Positions 1 to 8,269 of a DNA stretch of 64,000 bases are shown in pieces. Every line of letters starts with the position of its first letter. Within the stretch, counting starts at the first letter, position 1. Position numbers and translations under genes: made by a program. The stretch lies in assembly GCA_964246745.1 (NCBI GenBank), contig CAXTRK010000017.1:1-64000 (forward strand), written 5' to 3'. This DNA comes from Lichenicoccus sp964246745. GTDB taxonomy: Bacteria > Pseudomonadota > Alphaproteobacteria > Acetobacterales > Acetobacteraceae. The notes under the pieces are model-generated. The model did no database searches, was not told where the DNA came from, and saw only the letters and a list, made by a program, of their open reading frames with translations.

Positions 1-3
1 GCC

Positions 4-77
4 GGTCCGGTGGCAGAGTGGTGATGCAGCGGACTGCAAATCCGCGAATGTGGGTTCGATTCCCGCCCGGACCTCCA
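4..77 (+). tRNA. tRNA-Cys (anticodon GCA)
   Basis: A complete cloverleaf can be drawn. The 7-bp acceptor stem GGTCCGG (4-10) pairs with CCGGACC (67-73). The anticodon stem GCGGA/TCCGC encloses a 7-base loop with anticodon GCA at 36-38. The T arm contains GGTTCGATTCC, the discriminator base is T74, and CCA (75-77) is encoded. GCA reads cysteine codons. A methyltransferase reading frame begins immediately after the 3' end, and tRNA 3' ends are favoured integration sites, but no attachment-site repeat or integrase is visible here. Confidence 0.96.
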
Positions 78-106
78 GGTCTTGCGTCAGTGTTACACCC
101 GATCCG

Positions 107-748
107 GTGGCGGCATTTCGCGCTGGCGTGGCCGGCAAGGCCTTCAAGACCGTGCTCGCGGATCCGCCCTGGCAGTTCATCAACCGCACCGGCAAGGTTG
201 CCCCCGAGCATCGCCGGCTCAGCCGCTACGACACGATGACGATGGGCGAGATCCGCGCCCTCCCCGTCGCCGAGGCGATGCATGACACGGCGCATCTCTA
301 CCTCTGGGTTCCCAATGCGTTGCTGCCCGAAGGACTGGACGTCCTGAAGGCGTGGGGTTTCCGCTACAAGAGCAACATCATCTGGCACAAGCTGCGCAAG
401 GACGGCGGGTCCGACGGCCGCGGCGTCGGGTTCTATTTCCGCAACGTGACCGAGATCCTGCTGTTCGGCGTACGCGGCAGGAACGCCCGCACGCGGCAAC
501 TCGGCCGCACACAGGTCAACTATCTCGGCACGCGCAAGCGCGAACATAGCCGCAAGCCCGACGAGCAGTACGCCCTGATCGAGGGATGCAGCCCCGGTCC
601 CTATCTGGAGCTGTTCGCCCGCGGGGCGCGGCCTGGCTGGGCAAGCTGGGGAACGCAGGCGTCGGCCGACTATGAACCGACCTGGAAAACCTACGCGCAT
701 ACCTCAGCCAGTGAACGGCGGCTTCTGGCGACAGGCGAGACGGACTAG
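107..748 (+). CDS. MT-A70 family adenine methyltransferase
   Basis: About 213 residues from the GTG at 107. The MT-A70 catalytic motif DPPW is at residues 19-22, directly after the hydrophobic strand KTVLA, followed by family blocks around FRYKSNIIWHK and YLELFARG. The family transfers a methyl group from S-adenosylmethionine to N6 of adenine in DNA or RNA; bacterial members are common on phages and integrated elements. The open frame runs back into tRNA-Cys, so the true start is uncertain: GTG at 107 or at 128, neither with a good ribosome-binding site. The N-terminus looks abbreviated and could have been reshaped by insertion at the tRNA. The 3' end overlaps the convergent acyltransferase gene by 45 bp. 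Target and host role are unknown. Confidence 0.75.
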   Translation: MAAFRAGVAGKAFKTVLADPPWQFINRTGKVAPEHRRLSRYDTMTMGEIRALPVAEAMHDTAHLYLWVPNALLPEGLDVLKAWGFRYKSNIIWHKLRKDGGSDGRGVGFYFRNVTEILLFGVRGRNARTRQLGRTQVNYLGTRKREHSRKPDEQYALIEGCSPGPYLELFARGARPGWASWGTQASADYEPTWKTYAHTSASERRLLATGETD

Positions 749-1909
749 CGTCGTGTTTGCGAAGTTTGTCGCCAGCCGCTTGCCGGCGCGTGTGCTGGGC
801 CGTTCGACCAGCCTGTGCAGCAGCCAGGCCAGCGGCAGAACAATGGCGGCGGCGAACAATGCCGCCTCGGCATAGCCGAAGCCGAACCAGAGGATCGCGA
901 ACGTCATCGCCGAGTAGCCGATGATCGAATGGATCAGGTAGAACGGATAGGAGATGTCGGCCATGGCATCAATCCAGCGCCACGGCCGGAACCAAGCCCG
1001 CGCCGCATAGGCGGACAGGAACAGCGCGAGCCCATAGACATAGCTCCAGCGGGCGTCGGGATACATGTTCTGGTTTGCTCCGATGCGCCAGCACAGCAGG
1101 AACATCGCGGCCAGTCCGGCTCCGGCGCCGAGCGCGCGGACGGTGCTGATCCGGCGCTCGAGATGGTAATGGAAGATCACGCCGATCAGCATGAAGCCGA
1201 TGCTCATCGGTTCGTTGGCGAGAATGGCGCTGACGGGGAGCAGGCCGTGACGCTGGGCGAGCCCCACGGCGAGTGCGAACAACGACCAGCCGAACAGCGG
1301 CAGCACGCGGCTGGCCAGGACCGCAGAACGCAGCAGCGCCATCAGGATATAGAACTTGACCTCGATCGCGAGCGTCCAGTTCACCAGATCGACATAGCCG
1401 CTGCCCACCGTGGTATCGAGCAGGGAGGCGTTCCACAGATAGGTCGAGACCGGATAGGCCATCGCGCGGCCGTAAAGCTGCGACTGTCCGAACACCACGA
1501 GCCATTCCAGCAGCAGCGCCGCGCAGAGGGTCGGGAAGATGCGCCAGGCCCGCGCCACCAGGAACGCGGCGGCGGGCTGCGCGCGCAGCGAGAACGGGAT
1601 GACGAAGCCGCTGATCAGGAAGAAGACGGCGACGCCGAACGCGCCGAAGTTGAAGTCGGGCAACATCGTCACCCGAAGGATCGCGGGCCTGCCGACATGG
1701 ACCACGGGCGTGCTGGTGATCCAGCCGACCAGCGGGCCCATCAGGATATAGACGCCGCCCCAATGGCTGAGCATGACCGACAAAGCCGCCGCCGCGCGGA
1801 GCTGGTTGGCGAAAATGATCTTGACACCCGCCGCCTGCTCGGGGCTGGCCACAAACCCGCGTCCTTGCCCTGGCCAGGCGGCGGGTGCTGCACGGGCGGA
1901 GATGCTCAT
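704..1909 (-). CDS. acyltransferase 3 family integral membrane protein (OafA/YrhL-like)
   Basis: About 401 residues from the ATG at 1909. The protein has some ten predicted membrane segments. The early conserved His of the AT3 family lies in LSHWGG (near residue 49). The signature AVFFLISGFVI and a VNWTLAIEVKFY block match the family motifs FFxISGF and W(S/T)LxxExxFY. AT3 proteins move acetyl or other acyl groups onto O-antigen, exopolysaccharide, peptidoglycan or lipid acceptors at the inner membrane. No polysaccharide cluster surrounds it, so the acceptor cannot be named. A longer frame extends upstream to 1984, but that extension is low-complexity and unlike the family N-terminus. Confidence 0.85.
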   Translation of the reverse strand: MSISARAAPAAWPGQGRGFVASPEQAAGVKIIFANQLRAAAALSVMLSHWGGVYILMGPLVGWITSTPVVHVGRPAILRVTMLPDFNFGAFGVAVFFLISGFVIPFSLRAQPAAAFLVARAWRIFPTLCAALLLEWLVVFGQSQLYGRAMAYPVSTYLWNASLLDTTVGSGYVDLVNWTLAIEVKFYILMALLRSAVLASRVLPLFGWSLFALAVGLAQRHGLLPVSAILANEPMSIGFMLIGVIFHYHLERRISTVRALGAGAGLAAMFLLCWRIGANQNMYPDARWSYVYGLALFLSAYAARAWFRPWRWIDAMADISYPFYLIHSIIGYSAMTFAILWFGFGYAEAALFAAAIVLPLAWLLHRLVERPSTRAGKRLATNFANTTLVRLACRQKPPFTG

Positions 1910-1989
1910 GGGCAGGTCGGTTCGACGATCACGGCATGCACGCTCTATATCAGCTCTCGCCCAGAGACGAGGCCGCGGAGGCAAATTCC

Positions 1990-2583
1990 TTGGAACAGCA
2001 GCTCGAACATCATGAACATGCCGAGCACGCGCTCGGGCATTCCGACGGGCATGCGTCCGGTCACGGCAGCCGCCGCCCGGCTTTGCTGATCGCCATCCTG
2101 GCCGCCTGCCTTGCGATCAGCGAACAGGGCGCCAAGCACGCCGAAATCCGGGTCAGCGAGAACTCGATCGCAGCCACCGACGCCTGGGCGCAATATCAGG
2201 CCAAGTCGATCCGCCAGGCGCTGGCGCATGACCTGGCCCAACTCGGCGCCACCCTGGCGATCCCGCCCGGCGGCGATGCGTCTCGCGCCTCGATGCTGAA
2301 GGGGCTGGCGCAGGAGCAGTCGCACTATGAGCGGGACCCGGGCGACGGCAAACAGGCGATTGCGCGCCGGGCGCAAGGCTTCGAACGCGCCCGGGAGGCA
2401 GCGCTGGCGCAGACACATACCTATGACAACGGCGCCGCCGCGTTCGAACTGGGCATTGTGCTCTGCACGGTTTCGGTCGTCGCGGCGTCGGAGATGCTCC
2501 TGCTTGGCGGCCTCGGCCTGGGCGTGATCGGCATCGTGCTGACGCTGCTGGGATGGCTGGCTCCAACCTGGGGCGTCTTATAG
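1990..2583 (+). CDS. DUF4337 family membrane protein
   Basis: About 197 residues from a TTG start at 1990, chosen because CGGAGG (1976-1981) sits 8 bases upstream; an in-frame ATG at 1936 is the alternative. The N-terminus is His/Glu-rich (LEHHEHAEHA), followed by a transmembrane segment around ALLIAILAACLA. A charged soluble middle follows, and a C-terminal hairpin of two membrane helices runs through ELGIVLCTVSVV and GVIGIVLTLLGWL. This layout is that of DUF4337 proteins, whose function is not established. It is divergent from the acyltransferase gene and convergent with the amidase remnant. Confidence 0.75.
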   Translation: MEQQLEHHEHAEHALGHSDGHASGHGSRRPALLIAILAACLAISEQGAKHAEIRVSENSIAATDAWAQYQAKSIRQALAHDLAQLGATLAIPPGGDASRASMLKGLAQEQSHYERDPGDGKQAIARRAQGFERAREAALAQTHTYDNGAAAFELGIVLCTVSVVAASEMLLLGGLGLGVIGIVLTLLGWLAPTWGVL

Positions 2584-2605
2584 CGGGCAGCGTGTCGATG
2601 ATGGA

Positions 2606-3502
2606 TCAGTCATAGGCGAGGTCCTCGCAACCGACGACGCCGAGCCGTTCGAGCGCCGCCGCGATCCTGAGGCCGAGCGCTTCATTGAAGGGGCGGGTGA
2701 TGATCTGCACGCCGATCGGCAAGGCGCCGGGTTGGCGTACCGGCACCGAGACCACCGGCAGTCCCACGAAGCTGATCGGCTGCGTATAAAGGCCGAGATT
2801 GGCGCGCGCCGGAACCTCGACGCCGTCCAGCGTGAACGTCGCCTGCGCGCGCAACGGCGCTGGAGTCGGCGTCGCCGGCGCCAGCAGCACGTCGAAGCGC
2901 TCGAACATCGCCGCGGCCTGGCGGCGATACCAGGAGCGGAAGCGCTGCGCCGCGACGGACGCCGCCGACGGCAGCAGCGCGCCGGCCAGCAGCCGCTCGC
3001 GCACTGCCGGATCATACTCCATGGCCTGTGTGCGCAGCCGGTGGAGATGCAGCGCGCCGCCCTCCGCCGCGGAGCCGCCCGATGAGCCGCCGGCGATGCG
3101 GTCGGTCGCATGCGGGTTGGCGGTGGTGCCGTAATGCGCGTTCTCGGTGGTGAAGCCGTAGGCGAACTCGTCCATGTTGAGGCAGCCGACCAGGATCGCG
3201 CCCGCCGCCCGCAACCGGCCGACTACGGTCGCGTCACGCGTCGCGGCAGGACCCGACGCCAGCACGCGCGAGCCGGCGAGCGTCACGATGCCTTCGACGT
3301 CGAACAGGTTCTTCACCGCGAACGGCACGCCCGCGAGCGGACCGGGCGTCTCGCCGATAGCAAGACGACGGTCCAGCGCGCGTGCCTGATCGAGTGCCGC
3401 GTCCGCCAGCAACAGCGTGAAGCAGTTGAGCACGGGGTCATGACGCGCGACGCGATCGAACACTGACGCGATGCGTTGCTCGTTGGAAGAGGGGGAAGTC
3501 AC
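2606..3502 (-). pseudogene. atzE: AtzE-like amidase with in-frame loss of its catalytic centre
   Basis: A 298-residue open frame of the amidase-signature family, which normally runs to about 450-470. The N-terminal part carries the catalytic Lys motif PFAVKNLFD, and GGSSGGSAA supplies the cis-Ser. It then jumps directly to EGGALHLHRLRTQAMEYDP, a block that lies some 150-170 residues further on in intact AtzE-type proteins. The missing stretch includes the GSDTxGSIR-type motif with the nucleophilic Ser, so the product should be inactive even though the frame is open. AtzE-type enzymes hydrolyse 1-carboxybiuret-like amides with the small partner AtzG, whose gene lies upstream and overlaps the start by 4 bp (ATGA). 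The comparison is from memory of the family and should be aligned. Confidence 0.8.
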
Positions 3503-3681
3503 GGCCGGAACACCGGCGCCGCCTCGGCGCGGTCATCGAGCGGGAACTCGAGCACCCTCGCCGCATGCTGGCGCAGCAGGTCGAGGTTTGCGGCGACGCC
3601 CTCCAGCAGCCGGGGATCGATGGCAAGATCAAGCCAGGCGGCGGCGGCCAGCACGGCCGCCATGGGATCCTGCTCATCCAT
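3499..3681 (-). CDS. atzG: AtzG-like small subunit (DUF4089)
   Basis: A 60-residue acidic helical protein of the DUF4089/AtzG type: a DPMAAVLAAAAWLDLAIDP start, VAANLDLLRQHAARVLEFPL in the middle, and an APVFRP tail typical of these subunits. AtzG binds and stabilises the amidase AtzE. Its ATG (3681) overlaps the end of the MFS gene by 8 bp, and its stop overlaps the amidase start by 4 bp, so the three are translationally coupled. Because the partner amidase is internally deleted, this subunit may have no working partner. Confidence 0.75.
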   Translation of the reverse strand: MDEQDPMAAVLAAAAWLDLAIDPRLLEGVAANLDLLRQHAARVLEFPLDDRAEAAPVFRP

Positions 3682-4909
3682 CCACCGCACTCCTCGGGTT
3701 TGCACCAGCCAACCATGATCGGAGCTGCACCGCCAGGGCGGCACAGGCACAGGCGGCGCCAACCGACGCCACCGGTGTCCAGCCGCCCTGATGGAGCAGG
3801 ATGGTGGACAGGATCGAGCTGGCGCCGCCGCCCGCGAACACCATCGCCATGTAGAGCGCGTTCAGCCGTCCACGCACCTCCGGTCGCAGCGCGTAGATCG
3901 CCCGCATGCCGAGCACCTGGTTGGCCTGCACGCCCGCATCCAGCACCACCGCCACCGCCACCAGCAGCGGCAGAGAGCCGGCACGCACCGCTGGTATGGT
4001 CAGCGGGAAGCTCACGGCGACGGTGGCGAGCGCGCAGGCCGTGGCGATGCGTGTATGGCCGCGATCGGCGATCCTGCCCACCACCGGAGCAACCAGCGCG
4101 CCGCCGGCGCCCGCCAGAGCGAACAGGGCGATCCCCACCTGGCTGAGGCCGAAGCGCGGTCCGGCCAGCACCAACGGCACCGCCGTCCAGAACAGCGAGA
4201 AGCCGGCGAACAGCATGACCTGATAGAAGGCGCGCAACCGCAGCACCGGCGTGCTCAGCAGCAGGTCCACGAGCGATGCGAGCAAGCCGGGAAGGCTCAT
4301 CCCGCCGTGCGCGGGCAGGCGGCGCGGCAGGGCGGCGCGCAGCAGCACGCACAGGCATGCGGTTGCCGCCGACGAGGCCCAGAAGATCGCGCGCCAGCCC
4401 AGCCACTGGGCGGTCAGACTCGCCGCCGGACGCGCCAGCATGATGCCGATGAGCAGCCCGCTCATGACCGCGCCCACGGTGCGGCCGCGCTCACGCTCCG
4501 GGGTGAGATGGGCTGCGAACGGCACCAGGATTTGCGTCGCGGCGGCGCAGAAGCCGATCGCGAACGCCGCCGCGAAAAACATCGCCGGCCCCGTCGCCAT
4601 CGCCGCGGCGGCGAGCGCCAGCACCAGACCGCAGAGGGCGATCAGGATCAGCCGACGGTTTTCAAGCACGTCGGCGAGCGAGACCAGCACCAGCAGGCCG
4701 GCGCCGTAGCCGAGCTGGGTCAGCGTCACCAGCAGCCCGACCAGGGCGGCGTGCAGGGCAAGCCCGCGCCCGATCAGCGCGGCGAGCGGCTGCGTATAAT
4801 ACAGGTTGGCGACGATCAGTCCGCAGGCGAAGGCGAAGGCCGCGATCAGGCCACGGGAAGGCCCGGCGACGGAAGCCCGCGTCAGACCCCCCTTCAGACC
4901 CTCTTTCAG
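3674..4909 (-). CDS. MFS transporter with a probable CTG start codon
   Basis: About 411 residues with twelve predicted membrane helices. The N-terminus has the classic major-facilitator pattern, ACGLIVANLYYTQPLAALI, followed by LGYGAGLLVLVSLADVLENRR (the motif-A loop). There is no ATG, GTG or TTG in frame ahead of this first helix. The first standard start is a GTG at 4729, which would delete helix 1. A CTG at 4909-4907 overlaps the thiL stop as CTGA, in the same geometry as the ATGA junctions elsewhere in this operon, with GGAG six bases upstream. The substrate is unknown; linkage to atzG-atzE suggests an amide or nitrogen compound, but this is weak inference. Confidence 0.75.
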   Translation of the reverse strand: MKEGLKGGLTRASVAGPSRGLIAAFAFACGLIVANLYYTQPLAALIGRGLALHAALVGLLVTLTQLGYGAGLLVLVSLADVLENRRLILIALCGLVLALAAAAMATGPAMFFAAAFAIGFCAAATQILVPFAAHLTPERERGRTVGAVMSGLLIGIMLARPAASLTAQWLGWRAIFWASSAATACLCVLLRAALPRRLPAHGGMSLPGLLASLVDLLLSTPVLRLRAFYQVMLFAGFSLFWTAVPLVLAGPRFGLSQVGIALFALAGAGGALVAPVVGRIADRGHTRIATACALATVAVSFPLTIPAVRAGSLPLLVAVAVVLDAGVQANQVLGMRAIYALRPEVRGRLNALYMAMVFAGGGASSILSTILLHQGGWTPVASVGAACACAALAVQLRSWLAGANPRSAVDG

Positions 4910-5868
4910 AGATGACTCCAGCCGGATTTGCCGAACGCGATCTCGGCGCCGACGGCATCGAGCACGCGAACCGCCGGGGCACCAGCGAGCAGCACGCCGA
5001 TCCGCGTCACCGGCAGCCCGGTGCGCTCCGAGAGCTCCCGCAGCGCCGGCTCGCGCGCGGGGGGCACCGCCAGCAGCAGCTCGTAATCATCGCCGCCGGT
5101 AAGGCAGGTCTCCAGCCACCCGGAACCCGCTTGCATGGCCGCCCGGGACAGCGGCACCGAATTTGCCTCGATCCGGGCGGCAAGGCCGCTCTCACGGCAG
5201 ATATGCCCGCAATCCTGCACCAGCCCGTCCGATATATCCATCGCCGCCGTGGCGATCCCGTGCAGGCTTTGCGCAAAGCCCACGCGCGGCTGCGGCACCC
5301 GGTAGCGGCTGGCGAGAAAGCCGCTGGCATCGTTCAGACGATGCTGAGCCACGGCGAGCCCGAGTGCGGCGTCGCCGATGGTGCCCGTCACCCACACTCC
5401 GTCGCCCGCTGCTGCGGCGCCGCGACGCAAGACCTGGCCAGGAGCGGCATGGCCGAGGATGGTCAGCGACAGCACCAGCGGCCCGGCAGGGCTCGACGTG
5501 GTGTCGCCGCCGAGCAGGCGCAGGCCGAACTCGCTCTGGTCCGAGGCGAGCCCGGCGCAGAAGCCGGCGAACCAGTCCTCGCCTGTGGTGGGCGGTAGCG
5601 CCAGCGTCAGCAGATAGCCGAGCGGTGCGGCACCCATCGCCGCCAGATCCGACAGGTTCACACGCAGCAGCTTGCGCCCGACGGTCTCCGCCGGATCACT
5701 GGCCAGGAAGTGCACGCCCGCTACCATGGCGTCGGCGGACACCACCAGCACGCGGCCGGCAGGCGGCGTGAACACCGCCGCGTCATCAGCCAGATCAAGC
5801 GACCCAGGACCCGACAAAGGTCGGAAATGGCGGGCGATGAAGCCGAACTCCGCAGGCAGCGACGACAT
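4906..5868 (-). CDS. thiL: thiamine-monophosphate kinase
   Basis: A 320-residue PurM-like ATP-binding protein that phosphorylates thiamine monophosphate to thiamine diphosphate, the last step of the cofactor pathway. Visible features are DLADDAAVF near the N-terminus, VSADAMVAGVHF, RKLLRVNLSDLAAMGA, GGDTTSS, AMDISDGLVQD and TGGDDYELLLAV, all in the order and spacing of ThiL. The ATG at 5868 lies 5 bp past the nusB stop. A longer frame upstream of this ATG only overlaps nusB. The nusB-thiL pairing is standard in Alphaproteobacteria. Its stop overlaps the CTG start of the downstream transporter. Confidence 0.95.
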   Translation of the reverse strand: MSSLPAEFGFIARHFRPLSGPGSLDLADDAAVFTPPAGRVLVVSADAMVAGVHFLASDPAETVGRKLLRVNLSDLAAMGAAPLGYLLTLALPPTTGEDWFAGFCAGLASDQSEFGLRLLGGDTTSSPAGPLVLSLTILGHAAPGQVLRRGAAAAGDGVWVTGTIGDAALGLAVAQHRLNDASGFLASRYRVPQPRVGFAQSLHGIATAAMDISDGLVQDCGHICRESGLAARIEANSVPLSRAAMQAGSGWLETCLTGGDDYELLLAVPPAREPALRELSERTGLPVTRIGVLLAGAPAVRVLDAVGAEIAFGKSGWSHL

Positions 5869-5873
5869 GTCGA

Positions 5874-6410
5874 TCAGGCGGAACCGGCGCGCTTTTCGAA
5901 ATCCTGCGGCCGCAGCTCGCGTCCGAGCCCGTCCAGCAGGCCGTTGGCCATGCGAGGTTCGTCTCCCGAAAAGAAGCTGTGCGCGACGTCGAGATATTCG
6001 TTGATCACCACCCGGCCGGGCGGCCCGTCGCGCATGGTAAGCTCCGCTCCCGCCGCGCGCAGCAGCGCGCGCAACACCGGATCGAGACGCGCGAGCGGCC
6101 ATTCTTGCGGCAACATGCCCACCAGCAGCGTATCGAGCCGGTCCTGCTCATGCACCGCGGTGCGCACAATGCGGTTGAACAGCGCCACGTCGGCGTCCGG
6201 CACCCTCCCCTCTTCGTAGCCGCCGGTGCCAGGCAACTCGCCAAGCCGGTGGCGCACGAACTGGTCGATCACCGACTCCGGATTGTCGGCGCCCTGCTCG
6301 CTCTGAAACAATGCCTGCACCGCGCCGACCCTGGCCGCGGTCCGCGGACGCGGTCTGGCTGCGCGCCGCTCGGACGCGCGCGATTCACTCTCGTTCATGC
6401 GGCGCTTCAT
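5874..6410 (-). CDS. nusB: transcription antitermination factor NusB
   Basis: A 178-residue, mostly alpha-helical protein. Family blocks seen are ARVGAVQALFQSEQG, FNRIVRTAVHEQDRLD, LDPVLRALLRAAGAEL, VVINEYLDVAHSFF and MANGLLDGLGRELRP. NusB binds boxA RNA with S10 (NusE) to support rRNA antitermination. The start at 6410 overlaps the nrdR stop as ATGA, so translation is coupled; a second ATG at 6398 is possible. The N-terminal 20 residues are basic and Arg-rich, as in many alphaproteobacterial NusB proteins. Confidence 0.95.
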   Translation of the reverse strand: MKRRMNESESRASERRAARPRPRTAARVGAVQALFQSEQGADNPESVIDQFVRHRLGELPGTGGYEEGRVPDADVALFNRIVRTAVHEQDRLDTLLVGMLPQEWPLARLDPVLRALLRAAGAELTMRDGPPGRVVINEYLDVAHSFFSGDEPRMANGLLDGLGRELRPQDFEKRAGSA

Positions 6411-6958
6411 CGTCCCTTTGCGGCCATGGGTCCAGCCTCGTCATGACCGGCCATCTCGGCTTCGGAGTCCGGGGCGGCTTGGAAGCCTGGAGTGGATTCG
6501 GGCGGAGGCAGGCCGGGCAGCGATCCCAGAATGGCCTCGAAGTCCCGCGCCTCGCGGAAGTCGCGATAGACGCTGGCGAAGCGGACATAGGCCACTGCGT
6601 CAATTCCGCGCAGCGTATCCATCACCAGCTCGCCGAGGTGCTTGCTCGGGATCTCGTTTTCGCCGGAGGCTTCGAGCTGGCGCACCAAGCCGCTGACGAT
6701 GCGCTCGATCTGCTCCTCATGCACCGGCCGCTTGCGCATGGCGATGCGGATCGAGCGGGCAAGCTTGTCGCGTTCGAACGGCATCCTGCGCCCGTCCACC
6801 TTGATCACCACCAGCTCACGCAACTGCACGCGCTCGATGGTGGTGAAACGCTGGCCGCAGGTCGGACAGAAGCGGCGCCTCCGGATCGATGCCGCGTCCT
6901 CGTTCGGCCGGCTGTCTTTGACCTGGGTATCGTCATGACCGCAGAAGGGGCAGCGCAC
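6407..6958 (-). CDS. nrdR: transcriptional repressor NrdR
   Basis: A 183-residue protein with an N-terminal zinc ribbon (CPFCGHDD, then CPTCGQRFTT) and an ATP-cone domain (VIKVDGRRMPFERDKLARSI, followed by IERIVSGLVRQLE). NrdR senses ATP/dATP and represses ribonucleotide reductase genes by binding NrdR boxes. It starts at a GTG (6958), with AGGGAAGAG upstream. The last 35 residues, after EAILGSLPG, are Pro/Glu/Ala-rich and extend beyond the usual length of about 150-160. It heads the nrdR-nusB-thiL-MFS-atzG-atzE run; no ribonucleotide reductase gene is in the window. Confidence 0.95.
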   Translation of the reverse strand: MRCPFCGHDDTQVKDSRPNEDAASIRRRRFCPTCGQRFTTIERVQLRELVVIKVDGRRMPFERDKLARSIRIAMRKRPVHEEQIERIVSGLVRQLEASGENEIPSKHLGELVMDTLRGIDAVAYVRFASVYRDFREARDFEAILGSLPGLPPPESTPGFQAAPDSEAEMAGHDEAGPMAAKGR

Positions 6959-7081
6959 GGATGTCTCTTCCCTCAACTGTGACAGGCCGAGCGTAGGTGC
7001 GCCCGCGATGGATGGCTGACAAGGGCGGCGAATGCGCGCAGCGTGCGCGCACGTCTCCACGCAACGCAGAGAAAACCTCGA

Positions 7082-8038
7082 ATGACCGCCTCCCCGATTC
7101 CGAGCAGTGCCGTCATCGCGGCGGCCGACCATGCCGCACGCCATTGGACTAGCCTCGAGCCCGGCCCTCTGCGCCCTGGCTCGGAGGCGCACAAGCGGGC
7201 CATGTGCGCGATGTTCGAGCAGACCTTCAATCCGTATAAACCCTCGGTCATCGACTGGCCGGTGCTCGACGACGCCACCCTTGCCCGCATCACCGCGCTG
7301 CCGATCTGGGACATCGCCGTGCAGACCGAGGGCAAAGCGCGCCTCAGGATGCAATCCTATGCCGACAGGCTCGCCGATCCGGCGCTCAAGCAGGCGATCA
7401 GCCGCAACGCCTGGGAAGAGAACCGTCATAAGGAGGTGCTCTCACGCATGGTCGCCTTCTACGGCATCCCGCTGGCCAAGGAGCCGGACTACCTGCCGCC
7501 GCGCGATCCGGAATGGGCGTATCTGGTCACTGGTTTCAGCGAATGCATCGACAGCTTTTTCGCTTTCGGCCTGTTCGAGATGGCCCGCCGCTCCGGCTTC
7601 TTCCCGCAGCCCCTGATCGAGACGTTCGAGCCGGTGATGCAGGAGGAATGCCGCCATATCCTGCTGTTCGCGAACTGGCTGGCCTGGCACCGGCGCACCC
7701 TGCCGCTCTGGAAGCGCCCCTGGTTCGAGGCGCGCGTGGCCGCGGTGTGGCTGTTTCTCGGCTGGGAGCGGATCGGCATGGCGCGCGGCATGGACGGCGA
7801 GGGCCGCGAAATCGAGACCGACAACAACTTCACCATGAGCGGCGCCAAATCGGTCAGCAGCGAGGAGATCGGCGTGGGCGCGCTGATGGGCATCTGCCTC
7901 GAGGAGAACGACCGCCGCTTCAGCGGCTACGACCCACGGCTGAAGCGTCCGACCACGATGCCCAACCTGGTGCGCTTCGCCCGCCGCCTGCTGCGCGCGC
8001 CACGCAGTCCAGCGCCTCGCGCGGCCGCCGCCGCCTGA
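7082..8038 (+). CDS. ferritin-like domain protein
   Basis: A 318-residue soluble protein, probably four-helix. Two EExRH-type motifs, WEENRHKEV and MQEECRHILLF, are spaced about 85 residues apart. An ExxH on each of two helices is the metal-ligand pattern of ferritin-like di-iron carboxylate proteins. An acidic WDIAVQTEGKA helix and TGFSECIDSFFAFGLFE could supply further ligands. The reaction is unknown; the family includes oxidases, hydroxylases and iron stores. It starts at ATG 7082 in a divergent arrangement with nrdR. The Arg/Pro/Ala-rich C-terminus looks disordered. Confidence 0.7.
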   Translation: MTASPIPSSAVIAAADHAARHWTSLEPGPLRPGSEAHKRAMCAMFEQTFNPYKPSVIDWPVLDDATLARITALPIWDIAVQTEGKARLRMQSYADRLADPALKQAISRNAWEENRHKEVLSRMVAFYGIPLAKEPDYLPPRDPEWAYLVTGFSECIDSFFAFGLFEMARRSGFFPQPLIETFEPVMQEECRHILLFANWLAWHRRTLPLWKRPWFEARVAAVWLFLGWERIGMARGMDGEGREIETDNNFTMSGAKSVSSEEIGVGALMGICLEENDRRFSGYDPRLKRPTTMPNLVRFARRLLRAPRSPAPRAAAAA

Positions 8039-8269
8039 AGCATCGGCAATCCGCACGGTCCGAGCGGGTCAGCGGCAGACTTTGCCCGGCGCTCAATCGG
8101 CAAAGCTAGCTCCGATGCATAATAGTCACACAGCGCCGCTTCTTAACAATCTCTCTCAATTATCCTCAGCAAGATAGAAGACAGTTAACTCGTCTCCATT
8201 TATGTTCCGGTTTAGCACGGATCAGACACGTCGAGGTGACGTGGTTCAATCCCGGCTAGGGACGTCCCA

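Noticed and set aside
815..2089. Long plus-strand open frame opposite the acyltransferase gene
   Set aside because: High-GC antisense shadow; composition is low-complexity Arg/Gly/Glu/Ala with no family motif, while the minus strand is a clear AT3 protein.
3791..4915. 374-codon plus-strand open frame opposite the MFS gene
   Set aside because: Antisense shadow; Arg/Gln/His-rich with no family pattern, while the minus strand carries MFS helices.
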